Assembly: GCA_022562495.1 (NCBI GenBank)
Contig: JADFPE010000017.1
Span: 1 to 33,197 of the forward strand
DNA: 33,197 nt
Source of the DNA: Acidobacteriota bacterium
GTDB taxonomy: Bacteria > Acidobacteriota > Vicinamibacteria > Vicinamibacterales > UBA8438
Reading direction: 5' to 3'
A program made the translations under genes and the position numbers. The notes under the pieces were generated by a model. That model was not told the DNA's origin. It searched no databases and was given only the letters and a program-made list of their open reading frames with translations. Of the stretch, positions 16,767 through 24,461 are shown piece by piece (the stretch's first letter is position 1; every line of letters begins with the position of its first letter).

Positions 16767-17563
16767 GGAGCCTCCGGCGGGGCCGCGAAGGCGTGGCGGC
16801 TCGACGTCAGCCACAAGCCGCCGTCCACGACGAGGGTGACGCCGGTGATGTATGACGCGGCCTTGGAGCACAGGAACAGCGCGGCGTCGCTGACATCCTT
16901 GATGAGACCGAGCCGCTGCAGCGGCGTCGTCTTCTCGGCCCGCTGCTTCGCGGCGTCATCGAGTAACCGCCGCACACCCTCGGTGTCGGCGATCGGCCCG
17001 GGGGCAATGCCGTTGACGCGGATGCCGTAGGGACCCCACTCAACCGCCAGGACGCGCGTCAGCGCGTCGACACCCGCCTTGGCCGCGGCGACATGCAACT
17101 GCGCCGGTGTGCCGAGGTAATGCAACGTAGCGCTGATGTTCAGCACGACTCCACCGTTCTTCTTCAGATGCGGCAGCACCGCCTTCGAGCAGTGAAACGT
17201 TCCCTTGAGATCAATGTCGACCACCGCGCCGAAGCCGTTCGGCGACAGCTGCTCCGCCAGACACAGGAAGTTGCCGGCGGCGCCATTGACCAGGATGTCG
17301 AGGCCGCCCAACTCCTCGACGGTCCGCGTGACGGCAGCCTCGACCGCCGCCGGATCCCGGACGTCGGCCGGCACGGCAACGGCACGGCGGCCCGTCGCCC
17401 GGATCTCATCGGCGGTCGGCGCCAGATGCTCCGCCGAGCGGCTCATGATCGCCACGTCGCAACCATGCGCGGCCAGCGCGAGCGCGATACCGCGGCAGAT
17501 GCCGGTGCCGCCCCCCGTGATCAACGCGGTGCGTCCGAACAACAGGTCTGCTTGAAAAGTCAT
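16763..17563 (-). CDS. 2,4-dienoyl-CoA reductase-like SDR family oxidoreductase
   Basis: This 266-residue short-chain dehydrogenase/reductase has the NADP loop TGGGTGI (16-22), NGAAGNFL (93-100), the strand VVLNISATLHYLG with Ser144, and VEWGPYGIRVNGIAPGPIADTEG. The last of these is typical of peroxisomal-type 2,4-dienoyl-CoA reductases (DECR2/PECR-like). The usual catalytic YxxxK Tyr is replaced by His157 with Lys162, as known in that branch. The expected role is NADPH-dependent reduction of an unsaturated acyl-CoA during fatty acid breakdown. ATG at 17563 has AGGGGG six bases upstream. The gene lies exactly between two inverted copies of a 166-bp element. Its stop codon is part of copy A, and copy B ends 26 bases before its start. 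Confidence 0.92.
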   Translation of the reverse strand: MTFQADLLFGRTALITGGGTGICRGIALALAAHGCDVAIMSRSAEHLAPTADEIRATGRRAVAVPADVRDPAAVEAAVTRTVEELGGLDILVNGAAGNFLCLAEQLSPNGFGAVVDIDLKGTFHCSKAVLPHLKKNGGVVLNISATLHYLGTPAQLHVAAAKAGVDALTRVLAVEWGPYGIRVNGIAPGPIADTEGVRRLLDDAAKQRAEKTTPLQRLGLIKDVSDAALFLCSKAASYITGVTLVVDGGLWLTSSRHAFAAPPEAP

Positions 17564-17589
17564 GTGCCCCCTGCTATCCCGAGTCGCCG

Positions 17590-17755
17590 CTCGCAGCCCG
17601 TGGTGAAAGCCCCGCTGCATTCGAACGGCGCTGCATCCCGGCTGCCGGCGTTGCTTCTCGGTCGAATACAGGCCGGTATTCTCCCTCGGCGCGCCTTGTC
17701 AGCCGGGCGCATCGCCATTCTCGGTGCGACGCGGGGTGTCACCACGGACTGCTAG
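17590..17755 (+). mobile_element. 166-bp palindromic element, copy B
   Basis: It opens CTCGCAGCCCGTGGTGAAAG and ends with the complement of CTAGCAGTCCGTGGTGACAC; these 20-bp ends match at 16 positions. The inverted match continues inward for roughly 60 bases per arm (CCCCGC, GGCG, TGC, CCCGGCTG blocks). The tip is a perfect hairpin, GAATAC-AGGCCG-GTATTC. Copy A lies in the opposite orientation downstream of the SDR gene. The remaining 17756-17913 has no supported gene; with this element it makes a 350-base gap. Confidence 0.75.
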
Positions 17756-17895
17756 ACAATGCGACCGGTCTTGCGCCTGCTCTCCGTTCTGACGTCTGCG
17801 TGTCCGCTCTGGGTGCTGGCCGCCAGCATCCTCGCACTCGTCCGCCCGACGCCGTTCACCTGGTGCAGCAGCCCCCTGATCACGATTGGGCTCGC

Positions 17896-17911
17896 CGGCC
17901 CAGGAGGGCCG
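17896..17911. terminator. Hairpin just after the DUF4202 stop
   Basis: CGGCCC and GGGCCG form a perfect 6-bp stem around AGGA, two bases beyond the DUF4202 stop codon on the minus strand. There is no T-run, so it is a candidate 3' stabiliser or weak terminator only. Confidence 0.35.
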
Positions 17912-17913
17912 TG

Positions 17914-18507
17914 CTACCGGTTGGCGATCGCTCGGGTGACCAGCGCGCGCAGGTCGGGCGCGAGGTCGAGCGCGAGCGCGGCGCGACGGCCGTTGTCGGA
18001 CATTTTCGGCCAGGTTTTGCGCAGCACACCGAGCAGCTTCTTGTCGTCGTGCTTGGGGACGAAATCGGACAGGTAGTGCTCGAGGAACACGAGACAGATC
18101 ACATCCTCGAGCAGCTGCACATCGGGATCGGTCTTCAACCGCTCCTTCCGCAGGAGCGATTCGACGCGCCCAACCGTGGCCTCGTCGTACCCAACCTCCC
18201 GCAGGATAGCGGCAGCGGTCGACGCGTGGAACCGCGCCAGATCGGTGCGCCACCGGCGATAGCCGTCCCGGCCCTCCGGGTAGTCGGTGCGGGAAATGGT
18301 CCAGCGGCGGATGTGCTGGCACCGGGCGGCCAGCCGGACCGTCTCGGGAGCGTCCGGACCGAACCGGTCGAGACAGGCGGTCATCCGACGGGCGTAAAGC
18401 AACTCCTTCGGCTGTTCCACGCCGTCGGCGACCCCGCGGTTGGGGTCCTCGCGGTTCGCCGCGTCGAAACGCTCGATCGCGCGGTCGAATTGTTCGGACG
18501 GCGGCAT
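17914..18507 (-). CDS. DUF4202 domain-containing protein
   Basis: This 197-residue soluble protein matches the DUF4202 family: FDRAIERFDAANREDPN at the start, ARCQHIRRWTISRTDYPEGRDGYRRWR in the middle and VICLVFLEHYLSDFVPKHDDKKL further on. The His/Arg/Asp-rich helices recall HD-type phosphohydrolases, but I do not see a full HD motif, so that is only a suggestion. The ATG at 18507 has GAGGAA seven bases upstream and is preferred to a TTG at 18525. It follows the Sat-CysC gene on the same strand. DUF4202 next to sulfate-activation genes is a recurring arrangement as far as I recall, which suggests a role in sulfate or PAPS metabolism. No biochemical function is established. Confidence 0.87.
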   Translation of the reverse strand: MPPSEQFDRAIERFDAANREDPNRGVADGVEQPKELLYARRMTACLDRFGPDAPETVRLAARCQHIRRWTISRTDYPEGRDGYRRWRTDLARFHASTAAAILREVGYDEATVGRVESLLRKERLKTDPDVQLLEDVICLVFLEHYLSDFVPKHDDKKLLGVLRKTWPKMSDNGRRAALALDLAPDLRALVTRAIANR

Positions 18508-18566
18508 CGGTTGTTCCTCGGACAAGCGTGCCCTGATGCTCGGCGGCCCCTTCTATCGAACTCAGC

Positions 18567-18580
18567 GGGCCTGCAGGCCC
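18567..18580. repeat. Perfect 14-bp palindrome between Sat-CysC and DUF4202
   Basis: GGGCCTGCAGGCCC lies 12 bases after the Sat-CysC stop. As a palindrome without a loop it may be an operator, a processing site or half of a weak terminator. The 84-base gap holds nothing else obvious. Confidence 0.4.
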
Positions 18581-18591
18581 TTGCTACCGTT

Positions 18592-20316
18592 TTACGCTTT
18601 CCCGGCGACGTAGCCTTCCTTCTCCAGATGCAGGATGATCTGCTGCGCTGCTTCTTCCGCGGTCAGATCGGCGGTGTCGATGGTGATCTCCGCGTCCTCC
18701 GGCGCCTCGTACGGATCCGAGATCCCGGTGAACTCCTTGATGATCCCGGCGCGCGCCTTGGCGTAGAGCCCTTTGCGATCCCGCTGCTCGCACACCTCGA
18801 GCGACGTGGCGACGTGGACGATCATGAACCCGCCGAGCGGCGCGATCATGGCGCGCACCTGCTTGCGGACGGCGTCGAACGGCGCGATCGGCGCACAGAT
18901 GGCAACCCCGCCGTTCTTGGTGATTTCGGAGGCGACATACCCGATCCGCCGGATGTTGATGTCGCGGTGCTCACGCGAGAACCCGAGCTCGGACGACAGG
19001 TTCTTGCGCACCAGGTCACCATCGAGCAGGGTCACGGGCCGGCCGCCCATCTCGAGCAGCTTGACCAGCAGCACGTTGGCGATCGTCGACTTACCCGACC
19101 CGGACAGCCCCGTGAACAGCAGCGTGAACCCCTGCAAGTGCCGGGGCGGATGGCTCCGCTTCAGCTCCTCGGCGACGGTCGGGAAGGTAAACCAGTCCGG
19201 AATCTCCTTCCCCTGGGCCAACCGGTCGCGCAGCTCGGTGCCTGACAGATTCAGCGTCCGTTTCCCTTCGGGCACCTCGTCGATCGGCATGTACGTGGCG
19301 GTGTCCTCGACGAACACCATCAGCTTGAACGGCACCATCGCGACACCGAGCTCCGTCTCGTGTGTGCGCAACAGCTCTTGCGCGTCGTACGGGCCGTAGA
19401 AGGGGGTGCCGCTCGAGTCGCTGCCCGGACCCGCATGGTCGCGACCCACGATCAGATGGGTACACCCGTGGTTCTTCCGGATGATCGCGTGCCACACCGC
19501 CTCGCGCGGACCGCCCATGCGCATCGCCAGCGGCAGCAGCGAGAGCATTGCGGTTTTCTGCGGATAGCGCGGCAACAACGCCTCGTAGCAGCGCACCCGG
19601 GTGTAGTGGTCGACATCGCCCGGCTTCGTCATGCCGACGACCGGGTGAATCAGCAGGTTCGCCTCGACCTCCTTGGAGGCGCGAAGCGTCAGCTCCTGAT
19701 GCGCCCGGTGCATCGGGTTTCGGGTCTGGAACGCGACCACCTTGGTCCACCCCAGCTTGGCGAACGTCGCCCGCAACTCGGCCGGCGTGTGTCGCAACTC
19801 CTTGTAGTCGTAATGTGAGACCGGCTGCAGTCCCTCGAGCCGACCGCCGACGTAGACCGACCCGGTGCGGTCGAGCAGATGCGCCACGCCGGGGTGCTCG
19901 TGGTTCGTGGTGCCGAACACCGCCTGGGCCTCCGCCTCGCGGTCCGGGCGCCACACGTCCTCGACGTGGAGCACGCCCAGCATGACGCCCTCGGCGTCGC
20001 GCAGCGCCAGGTGTGACCCGGTCGACAGCTTGTCCGCCGTCGCGTCCGGGATGTCGAGCATGATTGGAATCGGCCACAGCGTGCCGTCCGCGAGCCGCAT
20101 GTCGGCACAGACCGCGTCATGGTCTCTGGAGGTCATGAACCCGGTCAGCGGGGAGAACCCGCCGTTCAGCAGCAGCTCGAGATCGCAGAGCTGACGCGGG
20201 GTGACGTCGTGCGACACCCAGTCGCGCGACTCCGCCGTGATCTCCTCGGCGCGGGCCGAGCCGGCAAGCAGTTCGACGAGCGTCCCGCCGTGCGGGGCAA
20301 TGAGATGGTCTGACAA
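18592..20316 (-). CDS. Bifunctional sulfate adenylyltransferase / adenylylsulfate kinase
   Basis: This is a 574-residue fusion that turns sulfate into APS and then PAPS. The N-terminal ATP sulfurylase has QTRNPMHRAH (197-206) and GRDHAGPG (291-298). The C-terminal APS kinase has the P-loop GLSGSGKST (403-411), then DLVRKNLSSELGFSREHRDIN and the lid region DRKGLYAKARAG. This Sat-CysC order is known from single-chain enzymes in several phyla. I chose TTG at 20316 because AAGGAG lies eight bases upstream and the homologous region begins there; a longer frame to 20415 reads through non-conserved sequence. It precedes DUF4202, and CysQ lies upstream on the same strand. Its PAPS can feed the nearby sulfotransferase or reduction via APS. 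Confidence 0.96.
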   Translation of the reverse strand: MSDHLIAPHGGTLVELLAGSARAEEITAESRDWVSHDVTPRQLCDLELLLNGGFSPLTGFMTSRDHDAVCADMRLADGTLWPIPIMLDIPDATADKLSTGSHLALRDAEGVMLGVLHVEDVWRPDREAEAQAVFGTTNHEHPGVAHLLDRTGSVYVGGRLEGLQPVSHYDYKELRHTPAELRATFAKLGWTKVVAFQTRNPMHRAHQELTLRASKEVEANLLIHPVVGMTKPGDVDHYTRVRCYEALLPRYPQKTAMLSLLPLAMRMGGPREAVWHAIIRKNHGCTHLIVGRDHAGPGSDSSGTPFYGPYDAQELLRTHETELGVAMVPFKLMVFVEDTATYMPIDEVPEGKRTLNLSGTELRDRLAQGKEIPDWFTFPTVAEELKRSHPPRHLQGFTLLFTGLSGSGKSTIANVLLVKLLEMGGRPVTLLDGDLVRKNLSSELGFSREHRDINIRRIGYVASEITKNGGVAICAPIAPFDAVRKQVRAMIAPLGGFMIVHVATSLEVCEQRDRKGLYAKARAGIIKEFTGISDPYEAPEDAEITIDTADLTAEEAAQQIILHLEKEGYVAGKA

Positions 20317-20454
20317 CGTGATGACTCCTTGGCAATCCTGGCGGACCGAAGCAGCAGGTCCCGGTCTCCGGTGACGTATGAAGGATGGGCGAAACGGTGG
20401 AACCCGGACGAGCACGCCCGAGCCGTGCTGACAAGCGCTTCAATCTATCACGAT

Positions 20455-20478
20455 TCCGCCTTCGCCAAGGCTTCGGCG
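20455..20478 (+). repeat. 24-nt dispersed repeat, family III, in the 20317-20587 gap
   Basis: TCCGCCTTCGCCAAGGCTTC followed by GGCG. The same unit occurs at 32987-33010 (19 of 24 identical) and, inverted, at 7429-7452. In spurious translation it gives the peptide AFAKASADK, which I recall as frequent in environmental genomes. It sits upstream of Sat-CysC and on the minus strand supplies a TTGGCG that could act as a weak -35. The rest of this 271-base gap shows no gene. Confidence 0.6.
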
Positions 20479-20587
20479 GACAAGACCGCCCCCATCGAGC
20501 GGGTGTGCGGACACGGTCGGCGGGTTCTCAGCCACCGACCGGGAGCCGTTCGGATCACTCCGTTGACAACGAAGCCGGGCGAAGCCC

Positions 20588-21409
20588 TCAGGTCCCCTGC
20601 TGACTCCGGCCGTCTGCCGTCTGACTTCTTTCGTCATCCGGCAACGCATACGTCCCTGGTTTGAGCCCGATGACGAAGTTCGGGTTCTTCAACGATGGCT
20701 TGTTGTAGCGGAGCGTCCCCGGGTGGGGCTCGGGATACCCGGAATTACGATACACACAGTCGCCGGCGGCCACGTCCCACTCCATCGTCGGGCCGAGCCG
20801 CGGGTAGACGTCGGCGCGGCCGTCGGCCACCAGGCAGAACTTCAGGGAGCTACCGCTCTTGACCCGTTCGGCGATCGTGAACTGAGCGAGAAACCTGTCG
20901 AGGGCCGGGCTGGGGTGCGACCGGCTCTCCACGATACGCAGCGGCTCGGACGGGTCGGACAGGGTCGACCGGAGTCGTTGCGGCTGCCCGTCGCCCGCCC
21001 GCTTCCAGGCGCCCTCTCCCGCCCGCGCAAAGTACAGCAGGCCGGTCGCGGGCGCGACCACGACGCCGAGCACTGGCTCGCCCGCCTCGATCATGGCGAT
21101 GTTCACGGTGAACTCGTCAGTCCGCTTGAGAAATTCCTTGGTCCCGTCGAGCGGGTCGACGAGCCAGTAGCGCGACCACGCCCGCCGCACGTCGTAGGCC
21201 GGCAGCTCGTGCTCCTCGGACAGATACGGGATCGTGGGGTCCAGCCGCAGCAACCCGTCCCGGATGATCGCCTCCGCTGCCAGGTCCACGCCGGTCACCG
21301 GCGACCCGTCCGGTTTCTCCCTCACCCAGGTGTCCCGGGCCCGGTAGTGCCTCAGCACCACCTCCCCGGCACGCAGCGCCACCTCGTTGACCGCATCGAT
21401 CGTCACCAT
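20588..21409 (-). CDS. cysQ: 3'(2'),5'-bisphosphate nucleotidase
   Basis: This 273-residue enzyme of the inositol-monophosphatase superfamily hydrolyses PAP (and possibly PAPS), removing the inhibitory product of sulfotransferases. Metal-binding motifs are SEEHE (64-68), DPLDGTKEF (85-93) and EWDVAAGD near residue 215, as expected for CysQ. I chose ATG at 21409; longer frames would overlap the divergent sulfotransferase promoter. There is no clear ribosome site. A TTGCGG/TACACT pair upstream would place the transcript start three or four bases before the ATG. The last dozen residues (SQTADGRSQQG) are encoded by a CTTCTGACT-type tandem repeat, so the original C-terminus has probably been extended by repeat DNA. 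Confidence 0.94.
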   Translation of the reverse strand: MVTIDAVNEVALRAGEVVLRHYRARDTWVREKPDGSPVTGVDLAAEAIIRDGLLRLDPTIPYLSEEHELPAYDVRRAWSRYWLVDPLDGTKEFLKRTDEFTVNIAMIEAGEPVLGVVVAPATGLLYFARAGEGAWKRAGDGQPQRLRSTLSDPSEPLRIVESRSHPSPALDRFLAQFTIAERVKSGSSLKFCLVADGRADVYPRLGPTMEWDVAAGDCVYRNSGYPEPHPGTLRYNKPSLKNPNFVIGLKPGTYALPDDERSQTADGRSQQGT

Positions 21410-21419
21410 CGCGAGGCGC

Positions 21420-21449
21420 AGTGTAACGCCCGACCCTGATGAGCCGCAA
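21420..21449 (-). promoter_or_regulatory. Promoter-like pair for cysQ
   Basis: On the minus strand TTGCGG (21449-21444) and TACACT (21425-21420) are 18 bases apart, matching sigma-70 at four positions each. The implied start lies a few bases before the cysQ ATG. It is an inference from consensus only. Confidence 0.4.
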
Positions 21450-21470
21450 ATTGCCGGCGCCCGTGACGCC

Positions 21471-21499
21471 TTGACGCTCACTGGCCCATCGACTCAAAT
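21471..21499 (+). promoter_or_regulatory. Promoter-like pair for the sulfotransferase gene
   Basis: TTGACG (21471-21476) and TCAAAT (21494-21499) are separated by 17 bases. Transcription would begin at about 21506, directly at the GTG at 21507 used as start, which implies a leaderless message. The -35 is good (five of six); the -10 is moderate (four of six). Confidence 0.4.
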
Positions 21500-21506
21500 A
21501 GCTGCC

Positions 21507-22133
21507 GTGGCAGGGTTGCTGCACCGTCTCTTCGGTCGTGGGACGCCAGGTGTCGAGCAGTCGGTGGTCATCGTCTCGGGGCTGCCGCGCTCCGGGACGT
21601 CGATGCTGATGGGCATGCTCGCGGCCGGCGGGCTCGAAACGGTGGTCGACGGCATCCGCGAGGCGGATGACGACAATCCGAAGGGCTACCACGAGCTGGA
21701 ACTGGTCAAGGAGCTTGACAAGGGTGGGGACACGTCGTGGCTCGACGATGCACGCGGGAAGTGCCTGAAGGTCATCTCATTCCTCCTCCAGCACCTGCCG
21801 TCGACCCACCACTACAAGATCGTGTTCGTCCGGCGCAGCCTCCAGGAAGTGCTGGCGTCCCAGCGCACGATGCTCGAGCGCCGCGGCGAGTCGGGTGGCG
21901 ACGCCAGCGACGAGGAGATGGCGAAGATGTTCGCCGCCCACCTCACAAAGACGGAACGCCAGCTCGCCGCCCGGCCCAACTGCGAAGTGCTCTACGTCGA
22001 CCACCGCGCGACGCTGAACACCCCGCGCGAGGTGGCCGCCCAGGTCAGCCGGTTCCTCGGCGACCGCCTGGATGTCGAGAAGATGACCGCGGTGGTCGAC
22101 CAGCAGCTCTACCGCAACCGCACCACCCACTAG
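21507..22133 (+). CDS. Sulfotransferase family protein
   Basis: This 208-residue PAPS-dependent sulfotransferase-like protein carries the 5'-phosphosulfate loop GLPRSGTS (25-32). A 3'-phosphate-type segment VRRSLQEVLASQR (108-120) follows. The substrate pocket region is short, so the protein is at the small end of the family. It probably transfers sulfate from PAPS to a hydroxyl or amine of an unknown acceptor. It is divergent from cysQ and close to Sat-CysC, so the locus makes PAPS, uses it and clears PAP. The start is uncertain: GTG at 21507 fits a promoter just upstream; an open frame back to 21387 would overlap the start of cysQ. The TAG stop lies within the CTAG of a repeat element. Confidence 0.88.
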   Translation: MAGLLHRLFGRGTPGVEQSVVIVSGLPRSGTSMLMGMLAAGGLETVVDGIREADDDNPKGYHELELVKELDKGGDTSWLDDARGKCLKVISFLLQHLPSTHHYKIVFVRRSLQEVLASQRTMLERRGESGGDASDEEMAKMFAAHLTKTERQLAARPNCEVLYVDHRATLNTPREVAAQVSRFLGDRLDVEKMTAVVDQQLYRNRTTH

Positions 22134-22234
22134 CAGCCCGTGATGGTGGGATCGTGATATTCGCATTCGCTGTTCACGCCTCGAGGAGATGGCTCGGCCC
22201 CGGCGTAGCGGGGCCACGGAAACATGCGAGCTAG
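22130..22234 (+). repeat. CTAG-bounded repeat with the same end motif as the 166-bp elements
   Basis: It begins CTAGCAGCCCGTGATGGTG, sharing its first 13 bases with copies A and C, and ends in GAGCTAG. Inside is the hairpin GGCCCC-GGCGTAGC-GGGGCC (about 22196-22215), similar to the one at 2391-2412. The body otherwise differs from the 166-bp elements. The opening CTAG contains the sulfotransferase stop. The gap 22134-22313 has no other supported gene. Confidence 0.5.
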
Positions 22235-22313
22235 AGAAGCGACGTCCTGGGCCCGTCTCACAGCCCGTGGTGTGAGACGCCCCTTCGCGAGATCACCGAC
22301 GGTCGCCATCCGC

Positions 22314-24461
22314 GTGCGCCGACTGCTCTTTGCAAGCAGCCTTCTGGTCGGCGGTCTCCTGTCGACGCCCACGCCGGCCGAGGCCTATGTCGGCCCCGGC
22401 GCCGGCTTCGCGTTCGTCTCCTCGCTCTTCATCCTCCTGTTCACGATGGCCCTGGCAGTCGTGACACTGCTGACCTGGCCGATCCGCCTGGCCGTGCAGA
22501 AGATTCGCGGCAACCGGGCGCTGGCGGCCAGCCGGGTGAAACGCGTGATCGTGCTGGGGCTCGACGGGCAGGACCCGGAGCTGACCGAGCAGCTGATGGA
22601 CGAAGGCGTGCTGCCCAACTTCTCCAGGCTACGCCAACAAGGCAGCTTTCACCGACTGCGGACCACGCTGCTCGCCGAGTCGCCGGTCGCCTGGACGTCG
22701 TTCCAGACCGGCTGCAACCCGGGCAAGCACCGGATCTTCGACTTCCTGGTACCGAATCGGAAGTCACACCTCCCAGAGCTGTGCTCGGCGCGGGTGGCGC
22801 CGCCCAAACGGTCGCTGCCGCTGGGACCGTTCCGCATCCCCCTTGGCAAACCGCTGATCGAGGCGGGCCGGCGCAGCCAGCCCTTCTGGAAGATCCTTGG
22901 CGACCACGGCATCGTCAGCTCGATCCTGCGGGTGCCGATCACGTTCCCGGCCGAGAAATTCAACGGCACCCTGCTCTGCGCAATGAGCGTGCCGGACCTC
23001 AAGGGCAGTCAGGGCACGTACAGCTACTTCAGCAGCGACACCGCCGAGCGGCTCACGCTGACAAGCGGCGACCGGGTGCCGATCGAGTGGATGAACGGAG
23101 TGGCGCAGGGCGTCATCGCAGGGCCCGAGAACAGCCTGCGCAAGGATGGCGCCGAACTGCGGCTGCCCTTCGAGGTCCGCGCCGGTGCGAACGGCCATGC
23201 CGAGCTGCACCTCGACGGCGTGGTCCATCCGCTGAAACGGCGTGAGTACACCCCATGGATCACACTCGATTTCAAGGTGGGACTCGGGATGACGGTCACC
23301 GGCATCGTGCGGTTCTACCTGATCGAGACCACGCCGCATCTGAAGCTCTATATGACGCCGATCAACATCGACCCCGATCGACCGGCGTTGCCGATCTCGC
23401 ACCCGTTCACCTATGCGGTGTATCTGTCGAAGACCCAGGGACGCTTCGCGACACTCGGGCTAGCCGAGGACACCTCGGCGCTGAACGAGGGGGTCGTCGA
23501 TGAGGACGCCTTCCTCCAGCAGACCTATCTCATCCATGCGGAACGGGAACGGATGTTCTTCGACGCCCTCGACAAGACGTCGCGCGGCGCGGTGGTCTGC
23601 GTGTTCGACATCACCGACCGGCTGCAGCACATGTTCTTCCGACATCTCGACGAGCGACACCCGGCCAACCGGGGGCGCACGACGAAGCACAAGGACGCGA
23701 TCCGGAAGCTCTACATCGAGATGGACGCGCTGGTCGGTCGCACGCTGGAGGCGGTCGACGATGACACGGTACTGCTCGTCATGTCGGACCACGGGTTCAA
23801 GCCGTTCCGGCGTGGCGTCAATCTCAACACCTGGCTCTATCAGCACGGCTTCCTCGCGGTGACGGGGGACCGGCCGACCGGCGCCGACATGTTCGGCGAT
23901 GTCGACTGGTCGCGCACGAAGGCCTACGCCGTCGGCTTCGGCGGCATCTACCTGAACCTGCAGGGCCGCGAAACCGGGGGGATCGTGACGCCGGGTGATG
24001 ACGCGGATCAGGTGAGGCGGGAGATTCGCGATGGCCTGCGCGCCCTGGTCGACGAGGTGGAGAAGGTACAGCCGGTGCGCGAGGTCTACGACGCCAGGCA
24101 GGTCTACTCGGGCCCCTATGTGGCGGACGCGCCGGACCTGATTGTCGGGTTCCGGCCAGGCCACCGCGTCGGGTGGGCGTCGGTGACCGGCGGCATCAGT
24201 GACGAGGTGATCGAGGACAACACCCGCTATTGGAGCGGCGACCACAACTTCAACCCACCGGACGTGCCCGGCATGTTGTTCTCGAACCGCCCGATCGCCT
24301 CCGACGCTCCCGGCATCATGGACATCGGCCCGACGGTGCTCGACCTGTTCGGTGTCGCGATCCCCGCCTACTGCGATGGGCAGTCGCTGCTGCCGGCACC
24401 AGCGGCCAGCACCGGCGGCTCGCCGGTCGGCACCGGAACCGCGGGGACGGCGGCGTCATGA
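22314..24461 (+). CDS. Alkaline-phosphatase-superfamily (type I phosphodiesterase-like) membrane protein
   Basis: This protein of about 715 residues has an N-terminal signal-like helix (LLFASSLLVGGLL, ending PAEA before YVGPGAGF). A second hydrophobic segment follows (FVSSLFILLFTMALAVVTLLTW), so it is likely membrane-anchored with the enzyme domain after residue 75. The metal-site pattern of nucleotide-pyrophosphatase/phosphodiesterases is present: LGLDG (Asp84), ESPVAWTSFQTG with likely nucleophile Ser123, SDHGF (Asp492, His493) and SGDHN (His644). The substrate is unknown; phospho- or sulfo-esters of lipids or sugars are possible. I chose GTG at 22314 because it gives a clean signal peptide; an ATG at 22224 inside the repeat is also open. 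The stop overlaps the next gene (ATGA), indicating coupling. Confidence 0.85.
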   Translation: MRRLLFASSLLVGGLLSTPTPAEAYVGPGAGFAFVSSLFILLFTMALAVVTLLTWPIRLAVQKIRGNRALAASRVKRVIVLGLDGQDPELTEQLMDEGVLPNFSRLRQQGSFHRLRTTLLAESPVAWTSFQTGCNPGKHRIFDFLVPNRKSHLPELCSARVAPPKRSLPLGPFRIPLGKPLIEAGRRSQPFWKILGDHGIVSSILRVPITFPAEKFNGTLLCAMSVPDLKGSQGTYSYFSSDTAERLTLTSGDRVPIEWMNGVAQGVIAGPENSLRKDGAELRLPFEVRAGANGHAELHLDGVVHPLKRREYTPWITLDFKVGLGMTVTGIVRFYLIETTPHLKLYMTPINIDPDRPALPISHPFTYAVYLSKTQGRFATLGLAEDTSALNEGVVDEDAFLQQTYLIHAERERMFFDALDKTSRGAVVCVFDITDRLQHMFFRHLDERHPANRGRTTKHKDAIRKLYIEMDALVGRTLEAVDDDTVLLVMSDHGFKPFRRGVNLNTWLYQHGFLAVTGDRPTGADMFGDVDWSRTKAYAVGFGGIYLNLQGRETGGIVTPGDDADQVRREIRDGLRALVDEVEKVQPVREVYDARQVYSGPYVADAPDLIVGFRPGHRVGWASVTGGISDEVIEDNTRYWSGDHNFNPPDVPGMLFSNRPIASDAPGIMDIGPTVLDLFGVAIPAYCDGQSLLPAPAASTGGSPVGTGTAGTAAS

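Noticed and set aside
17800-19245. Plus-strand frame crossing DUF4202 and the kinase half of Sat-CysC
   Set aside because: It spans two real genes on the other strand and has a composition typical of a shadow frame.
20317-20587. Possible riboswitch or Cys leader upstream of Sat-CysC
   Set aside because: No run of Cys codons, no terminator with a T-run and no conserved aptamer pattern that I could recognise; only a dispersed repeat is seen.
22224-22313. Upstream ATG start for the first phosphodiesterase-like gene
   Set aside because: It lies within repeat DNA and would place about 30 Arg-rich residues before the signal peptide; GTG 22314 gives a normal signal sequence. Not excluded, only less likely.
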